The position numbers were made by a program, and so were the translations under genes. Below the pieces are notes generated by a model. The model was given only the letters and a program-made list of their open reading frames with translations. It was not told where the DNA came from and searched no databases. Positions 51,946 to 56,276 of a stretch of 56,276 nt of DNA are shown in pieces. The stretch covers positions 1 to 56,276 of the forward strand of contig JAWOBE010000014.1 in the NCBI GenBank assembly GCA_046498185.1, written 5' to 3'. Numbering within the stretch: the first letter of the stretch is position 1; each line of letters opens with the position of its first letter. This DNA is from CAYXDR01 sp046498185. GTDB lineage: Bacteria; Desulfobacterota; DSM-4660; Desulfatiglandales; Desulfatiglandaceae.

Positions 51946-53067
51946 TCAATCCGGATAGACCGGATAGCCAATGGTTAAGACGTCATTGTCAATGCGTCTG
52001 ACCAATACGTCTTTTAATTTCAGGCAGCGGGAAATCTCAGCGGCTCCAGGCCCTGAAGCCATCGGGACTCCGTCGTTTCCCCCAAGCAGAAGGGGAGCCC
52101 TGAAAACATAAAACTTGTCTATGAGGCGTTCCCGCACCATAGAGCCCAATAAACACGCGCCGCCTTCCAGCAGCACACTGACAACCTGCCGCGCGGCCAA
52201 TATACCCAAAAGAACGCCCATGTCAATGCCGTCTTTACTTTCGGCGCATTCCACAAATTCGACGCCCGCATCCCGGAATTCCTGTCGCCGGGCATGTGGA
52301 ACGCCTTTTCCGACAACTATAATCGTACGTTCAGGGTCTTCGCAGGCGACAACAGCCGCATCTTTCGGTGTCCTGAGATGAGTATCCACTATAACCCGAT
52401 AAGGCTGGGGAATGGTACGCCTAACCGCGCGGACTGTAAGCCTAGGATTATCCGCGAGCACAGTACCCACTCCTACCATCACCGCATCAACCTGGTCTCT
52501 CAAGCGATGAACCAAACGGCGCGATCGCTCACTGGTTATCCATTTGCTGTCGCCCGAAACCGTAGCCGTAAACCCATCCAACGTCATCGCCGTCTTGGAG
52601 GTCACCATCGGAGAACCACCTGTTACGAATTTGATAAAGGCTTCATTCAGTTTGCGGCATTCTGCTTCTAATACCCCCTCCCGGACCTCGACACCCTCTT
52701 GCCTGAGCTTTTCACATCCTCCCCCGGCAACATTGGGGTTGGGGTCTCTCATGCCTACAACCACGCGCCCGAGTCCGCTCTTGACAATCGCCTCGGTGCA
52801 TGGAGGCGTTCTCCCATAATGATTGCAAGGCTCCAGTGTCACATACATTGTGGCTCTTTCAGCACTCTTCCCGGCACTGGCCAGAGCCTCTATCTCAGCG
52901 TGCGGTTTTCCCGCGGCCCTGTGATAACCGGTCGCAAGCACTTCACCGTCTTTCACGATCACCGCACCCACCGCAGGATTAGGTGAGGTGCGTCCCAGCC
53001 CCCTGCGAGCCAATGCAAGCGCACGCCTCATAAAACGTTTATCCGCTTCGGCCTGGTTGGCCTTCAT
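51946..53067 (-). CDS. ribD: Riboflavin-specific deaminase/reductase
   Basis: A 373-residue bifunctional enzyme for the second and third steps after GTP cyclohydrolase II. The N-terminal zinc deaminase domain has GKPHAEIEAL (His and Glu) and TLEPCNHYGRTPPCTEAIVK (two Cys). The C-terminal half (about 150-373) is the NADPH-dependent reductase (VTSKTAMTLDGFTATVSGDS, then VGVGTVLADNPRLTVR and SVLLEGGACLLGSM). The ATG overlaps the stop of the nrdR frame by four bases (ATGA), the usual nrdR-ribD junction. No FMN riboswitch is seen ahead of it in the part available. Confidence 0.95.
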   Translation of the reverse strand: MKANQAEADKRFMRRALALARRGLGRTSPNPAVGAVIVKDGEVLATGYHRAAGKPHAEIEALASAGKSAERATMYVTLEPCNHYGRTPPCTEAIVKSGLGRVVVGMRDPNPNVAGGGCEKLRQEGVEVREGVLEAECRKLNEAFIKFVTGGSPMVTSKTAMTLDGFTATVSGDSKWITSERSRRLVHRLRDQVDAVMVGVGTVLADNPRLTVRAVRRTIPQPYRVIVDTHLRTPKDAAVVACEDPERTIIVVGKGVPHARRQEFRDAGVEFVECAESKDGIDMGVLLGILAARQVVSVLLEGGACLLGSMVRERLIDKFYVFRAPLLLGGNDGVPMASGPGAAEISRCLKLKDVLVRRIDNDVLTIGYPVYPD

Positions 53068-53459
53068 CCCTCGTCTCCATCACCGATCGCCTCCACCCGG
53101 TGGCGGTCAGTCTCCCCGTCTTCTCCCCTCGAACGTAGAATGTCCTGCAACTCATCCATGAATTCCTGTATATCCCTGAACTGACGGTAAACGGATGCGA
53201 ATCGCACATAGGCGACCTCGTCCCACTCACGGAGCTTACCTATAACCCTTTCGCCGATCTCCGAACTGTCGACCTCTTTGCGCCCAAGCTCCTGGAAGTA
53301 AACCTCGAGTGAATCGACGAATTCATAGTAGCGATACACACCGCTGGGGATGGCCACGATATTGAAAAGGTGATTGGTGGCGCTGACCGAAGGGTTCGTA
53401 TACCCCAGGATGACGAAGCAGCTTCTGATATGGGGAGCAAGGCCTTTGAAGATATGCAA
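53064..53459 (-). pseudogene. nrdR: Transcriptional repressor NrdR, N-terminus missing at a join
   Basis: The frame's last 85 residues or so are clearly the end of NrdR, the regulator of ribonucleotide reductase genes: FVDSLEVYFQELGRKEVDS, EIGERVIGKL, and the hallmark WDEVAYVRFASVYRQF with DIQEFMDELQDIL. The first 45 residues of the open frame (53330-53459) bear no resemblance to NrdR; the zinc ribbon and most of the ATP cone are absent. The loss occurs where the sequence changes into a low-GC fabH gene in the opposite direction. I infer that the true nrdR continues elsewhere and that this frame is an accident of a join near 53,325-53,400. Confidence 0.8.
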
Positions 53460-54257
53460 GAAAGATTTGATGTTGACCCAGCAGAGATAGATTTAATCAT
53501 TGTGGCTACTATTACTCCTGATATGTTCTTTCCAAACACAGCTGCATTAATTCAGGAAAATATAGGCGCTAAAAATGCCTGGGGTTTTGATCTTTCAGCT
53601 GCCTGTTCAGGTTTTATTTTTGCTCTTGAGAATGCCCGTCGTTTTATTGAATCCGGGGCTTATAAGAAAATCCTTTTAATTGGTTCGGAAAAAATGAGTG
53701 CAATAACAGATTATGAAGACAGAAGTACCTGTGTACTATTCGGGGATGCGGGGACTGCAATATTATTAGAATCTACTGAAAATGATGAAGGCGTCCTCGA
53801 TTCTATCTTAAAAATGGATGGAATGGGACAGAAATATCTCTATATGAAAGGGGGAGGTAGCCGCCACCCAGCAAGCCACAAAACCGTTGATAAAAAAATG
53901 CACTATGTTTACCAAAATGGACGGCCAGTATTCAAATATGCTGTAAATAATATGGTAGAAGCCGGAACAGATGTAATTAAGCGTAATGGTATTGACAGTG
54001 ACGATCTTTCTCTTTTTATTCCTCATCAGGCTAATAAAAGAATAATTGATGCCTGTGCTAGTAGGCTTGGACTGGATGACGAGCAAGTTATGATTAATAT
54101 TAATAAATATGGCAATACCACTGCTGCGACTATTCCTCTTGGTATTATAGATGCTTATGAAGAGAGACGCTTACAAAAAGATGATCTGGTATTATTAACT
54201 TCTTTTGGGGGAGGATTTACCTGGGGAGCGAGCTTATTAAAATGGGGTATTGAGTAA
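53370..54257 (+). pseudogene. fabH: 3-oxoacyl-ACP synthase III (FabH), N-terminus missing at a join
   Basis: From about residue 10 the open frame is a good FabH that starts fatty acid elongation by condensing acetyl-CoA with malonyl-ACP. Seen: DDEAASDMGSKA, EIDLIIVATITPDMFFPNTA, the catalytic Cys in WGFDLSAACSGFIFALENA, the His in SLFIPHQANKRIIDAC, and the Asn in NKYGNTTAATIPLGI. The usual first 45 or so residues are missing and the first ones here (GADRRVRIPQ) come from around the junction with nrdR. GTG at 53370 is only a formal start. AT-rich codon use begins here and lasts to the window end. The gene overlaps fabD by one base. Confidence 0.85.
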
Positions 54258-55183
54258 TGAGTAAAAAAGCCTTTGTTTTTCCCGGTCAGGCTTCACAATA
54301 TGTAGGTATGGGGGAAAATCTTTACGAGAATAGCAATCAGGCAAAAAAGTTATACGACTTTGCTGAAGGTCTATTCCCGCACTTTTCAATAAAGAATCTA
54401 TCATTTAAAGGCCCCCTCAAAGAATTGACAGAAACCAAAGTTACTCAACCGGCCATATTTCTTAACTCCTATGCATTATATAAAGAGATTGAAAACGGTT
54501 GTAAACCTGATGGAGTTGCCGGACATAGTCTGGGTGAATATACAGCCCTTGCTGCAGCAGGAGCCCTATCTTTTGAGGAGGCTCTTAAACTGGTAAAAAT
54601 CAGATCCCAACAAATGCAACTTGCTACAGAAAATAGCGATGGAACAATGGCTGCAATAATTGGATTAGAATTTGACAAAGTTCAGGAAGGATTAAAAGAT
54701 CTTGAAAGTTATGGTATCTGCGTTTTAGCCAATCATAATTCCCATAAACAGATAGTCATTAGCGGAGAAACTCCAGCAGTTCAAAAAGCCATGTTAAAAA
54801 TGAAAGATATAGGAGCTTTAAGAGCCATTGAACTATCAGTTGGAGGAGCTTTTCACTCACCCCTTATGGAAAGCGCTCGCGAGCAACTGAAAGAAGCATT
54901 AGATAATATTGATCTCAAAGAACCGAATTTTCCCATCTATTCCAATGTAACCGGAACCCCAACTAGGGATCCGGATAAAATTAGAGAACATCTTGACCAG
55001 CAATTAACCTCATCTGTATTATGGGTTGATACAATCGAAAATATGGTTAATGATGGTATTGAAAAATTTATAGAAATCGGGCCGGGAAAGGTTTTACAGG
55101 GCTTAATCCGCAGAATTAACAAAGATTTGGAGAGGGAAGGTATTTCTGAATATAAAGATCTGGAGAAATTCTCATGCAAATAG
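54257..55183 (+). CDS. fabD: Malonyl-CoA:ACP transacylase
   Basis: A 308-residue enzyme that loads malonyl groups onto the acyl carrier protein. Seen: AFVFPGQASQYVGMGENLYE at the start, VTQPAIFLNSYALYKEIENG, the catalytic Ser in GVAGHSLGEYTALAAAGALS, the Arg region KIRSQQMQLATENSDG, and the catalytic His in SVGGAFHSPLMESAREQL. The start codon overlaps the fabH stop (TAATG). Codon use is low-GC, unlike everything before about 53,400. Confidence 0.93.
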   Translation: MSKKAFVFPGQASQYVGMGENLYENSNQAKKLYDFAEGLFPHFSIKNLSFKGPLKELTETKVTQPAIFLNSYALYKEIENGCKPDGVAGHSLGEYTALAAAGALSFEEALKLVKIRSQQMQLATENSDGTMAAIIGLEFDKVQEGLKDLESYGICVLANHNSHKQIVISGETPAVQKAMLKMKDIGALRAIELSVGGAFHSPLMESAREQLKEALDNIDLKEPNFPIYSNVTGTPTRDPDKIREHLDQQLTSSVLWVDTIENMVNDGIEKFIEIGPGKVLQGLIRRINKDLEREGISEYKDLEKFSCK

Positions 55184-55920
55184 ATTTTTCTAATAAGACA
55201 GTAATTGTCACAGGGTCAAGCCAGGGTATTGGAAAAAATATAGCAGAAAAATTTGCTAAATCAGATGCTCATGTAGTATTAGCGGATATAGATGAAGACT
55301 CCTTGGAAAGCACAAGAAGGGAATTTGAACAAAACAATCTTTCTTGCAGTGCAATCCCCTGTAATGTGACTAAAAAAAATGAAGTCCAAAATTTAATTAA
55401 AACTACTTACAAAGAACATGGTAGTATTGACATCCTGGTAAATAATGCAGGAATAACCAGAGATACTTTATTAATGAGAATGAAAGACAAGGATTGGGAT
55501 TCAGTTATAGAGACAAATCTAAAAGGAGCTTTTTTAACCACCCGGGCCTCACTCAGATACTTTTTAAAACAGAGGGCTGGTAGTATTGTAAATATCAGTT
55601 CTGTAGTAGGAATAACCGGTAATGCCGGGCAAAGTAATTATTCTGCAAGTAAAGCCGGACTAATAGGATTTTCAAAATCGGTCGCTAAGGAGCTGGCACC
55701 CAGAGATATTAATGTTAACCTGGTTGCTCCTGGCTTTATTGATACTAAAATGACTGAAGAGATACCTGAAGATATAAAGAATAAATATTTGGATAATATT
55801 CCCCTTAAATACTTTGGTAAACCCGAAGATGTAGCCAATACGGTTCTTTTTCTGGGCTCCCCCCTGGCTAAATATATTACGGGCCAGGTTATCAAAGTCG
55901 ATGGTGGAATGGTAATGTAA
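55174..55920 (+). CDS. fabG: 3-oxoacyl-ACP reductase
   Basis: A 248-residue short-chain dehydrogenase that makes 3-hydroxyacyl-ACP with NADPH. Seen: VIVTGSSQGIGKNIAEKFAK (TGxxxGIG), ILVNNAGITRDTLLMRMKDK (NNAG), the catalytic Ser in NISSVVGITGNAGQSNYSAS with the YxxxK pair (YSASK), and the C-terminal YITGQVIKVDGGMVM. It overlaps fabD by ten bases; GGAGA stands before the ATG. Part of the fab operon. Confidence 0.94.
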   Translation: MQIDFSNKTVIVTGSSQGIGKNIAEKFAKSDAHVVLADIDEDSLESTRREFEQNNLSCSAIPCNVTKKNEVQNLIKTTYKEHGSIDILVNNAGITRDTLLMRMKDKDWDSVIETNLKGAFLTTRASLRYFLKQRAGSIVNISSVVGITGNAGQSNYSASKAGLIGFSKSVAKELAPRDINVNLVAPGFIDTKMTEEIPEDIKNKYLDNIPLKYFGKPEDVANTVLFLGSPLAKYITGQVIKVDGGMVM

Positions 55921-55972
55921 TAAATCGAGAACTAAGTTAGAGTTAGCAGACAAATTAAACTAGGAGGATACT

Positions 55973-56203
55973 ATGGATTTAGCAAAAAAAGTAAAAGAAG
56001 TAACTGCAGACAAATTAGGTATTGAAGAAGAAAAAATATCTGAAGATTCGAATTTCATTGAAGACCTTGGTGCTGATTCTCTTGACACCGTCGAATTAGT
56101 TATGGAAATGGAAGAAGAATTCGATATTGAAATACCCGATGAAGACGCGAATGAACTTCGTACGGTAAAGAATGTAGTCGAATACTTACAAGACAAAGTC
56201 TAG
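55973..56203 (+). CDS. acpP: Acyl carrier protein
   Basis: A 76-residue acidic four-helix carrier. The phosphopantetheine Ser lies in EDLGADSLDTVELVMEMEEE (DSL motif, about residue 38). The end FDIEIPDEDANELRTVKNVV is standard. TAGGAGGA precedes the ATG. It lies 52 bp after fabG. Confidence 0.96.
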   Translation: MDLAKKVKEVTADKLGIEEEKISEDSNFIEDLGADSLDTVELVMEMEEEFDIEIPDEDANELRTVKNVVEYLQDKV

Positions 56204-56225
56204 TAAAAAAAATAAAGCATAGGCT

Positions 56226-56276
56226 ATGATGAAAAAAAGAGTTGTTGTAACCGGAATGGGGACCATAAATCCAATT
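56226..56276 (+). CDS. fabF: 3-oxoacyl-ACP synthase II, N-terminus only (runs off the window)
   Basis: The first 17 residues (MMKKRVVVTGMGTINPI) match the KAS II start (RVVVTGMG). Two ATG codons are adjacent (56226, 56229). The rest of the gene is outside the window. The order fabH-fabD-fabG-acpP-fabF supports the call. Confidence 0.85.
   Translation, partial: MMKKRVVVTGMGTINPI

Noticed and set aside
53313..53400. Upstream in-frame extension of fabH as a divergent FabH N-terminus
   Set aside because: The residues (for example DEFIVAIHTAGDGHD) do not resemble any FabH start, and part of the stretch is the reverse strand of nrdR. It is a product of the join.
53068..53400. FMN riboswitch ahead of the rib genes
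   Set aside because: No aptamer-like AGGGGC...GAUUCAGU-type blocks seen; ribD starts within the nrdR stop codon, and the true upstream region is lost.
53395..56276. Horizontally acquired fab operon
   Set aside because: Not excluded, but the loss of both N-termini at one point, the sharp composition change and the run to the window end are better explained by a chimeric contig. Kept as a finding on the join, not as a transfer.
1..56276. tRNA, rRNA, tmRNA or other standard RNA genes
   Set aside because: No CCA-ended cloverleaf, rRNA-like stretch or tmRNA seen in the gaps; only the cobalamin riboswitch is convincing. A covariance scan was not possible.

Overview
The window looks like one metagenome-type contig. 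Nearly all of it (about 1-53,330) comes from a moderately GC-rich anaerobe that I would place in the Desulfobacterota (deltaproteobacteria). The indications are a B12-dependent class II ribonucleotide reductase, a Sec-containing SelD with YedF and a SelD-linked LysR regulator, a TRAP transporter, ADP-forming acyl-CoA synthetase, a CoA-transferase/GNAT fusion and many degenerate GATACCGACGCC-type intergenic repeats. This placement is inference from gene content, not from a phylogenetic marker. The last ~2.9 kb is visibly AT-rich and carries a fabH-fabD-fabG-acpP-fabF operon of another codon style. It joins the rest where nrdR and fabH have both lost their N-termini, so I read it as a chimeric join or, less likely, a transfer.

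Layout. 1-1,699: an intact insertion sequence whose left inverted repeat is the first base of the window, inserted in a gene for a secreted protein. 1,830-16,800: a patchwork of housekeeping and accessory genes (short 6-phosphogluconate dehydrogenase, decayed class V aminotransferase, eRF1-like protein, ImmA-type protease, NrdJ, RpiB with an extra C-terminal domain, Pcm, AI-2E-type permease, response regulator, fructose-1,6-bisphosphatase, BI-1 protein, and a bacterial homologue of the eukaryotic PFK-2/FBPase-2 bifunctional enzyme). 16,798-18,330: an alanine aminotransferase gene behind what appears to be an alanine-codon attenuator with two tandem terminators. 18,600-21,810: a DctPQM TRAP operon. 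21,850-24,800: a minus-strand group with a MetE-like protein, an AlaX-type editing protein, a DUF1847 protein and a YbaK-type deacylase. 25,690-28,803: ferredoxin, LysR, SelD (in-frame UGA) and YedF. 28,897-35,530: acyl-CoA/CoA-transferase genes, radical SAM protein and IlvD. 35,912-42,882: acyltransferase, cobalamin riboswitch with TonB-dependent receptor, DMT exporter, GalT-like protein and hydroxyacid dehydrogenase. 42,851-53,330: a minus-strand core block murJ, holA, lptE, leuS, nusB, ribH, ribBA, ribE, ribD, nrdR, with rpsT on the other strand.

A dispersed MITE-like repeat (ends TTGATGnnnnCGTAAAAAGT, core of GATACC/GACGCC/GACCCC hexamers) recurs at least six times between genes, and a ~355-bp unit nested in it occurs twice. 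The most interesting functional signals are the alanine leader peptide with two chained terminators before the aminotransferase, the PFKFB-like enzyme close to fructose-1,6-bisphosphatase, the selenocysteine-coded SelD whose N-terminus a standard gene caller would drop, and the cluster of trans-editing tRNA proteins.

I saw no rRNA, tRNA or CRISPR array.
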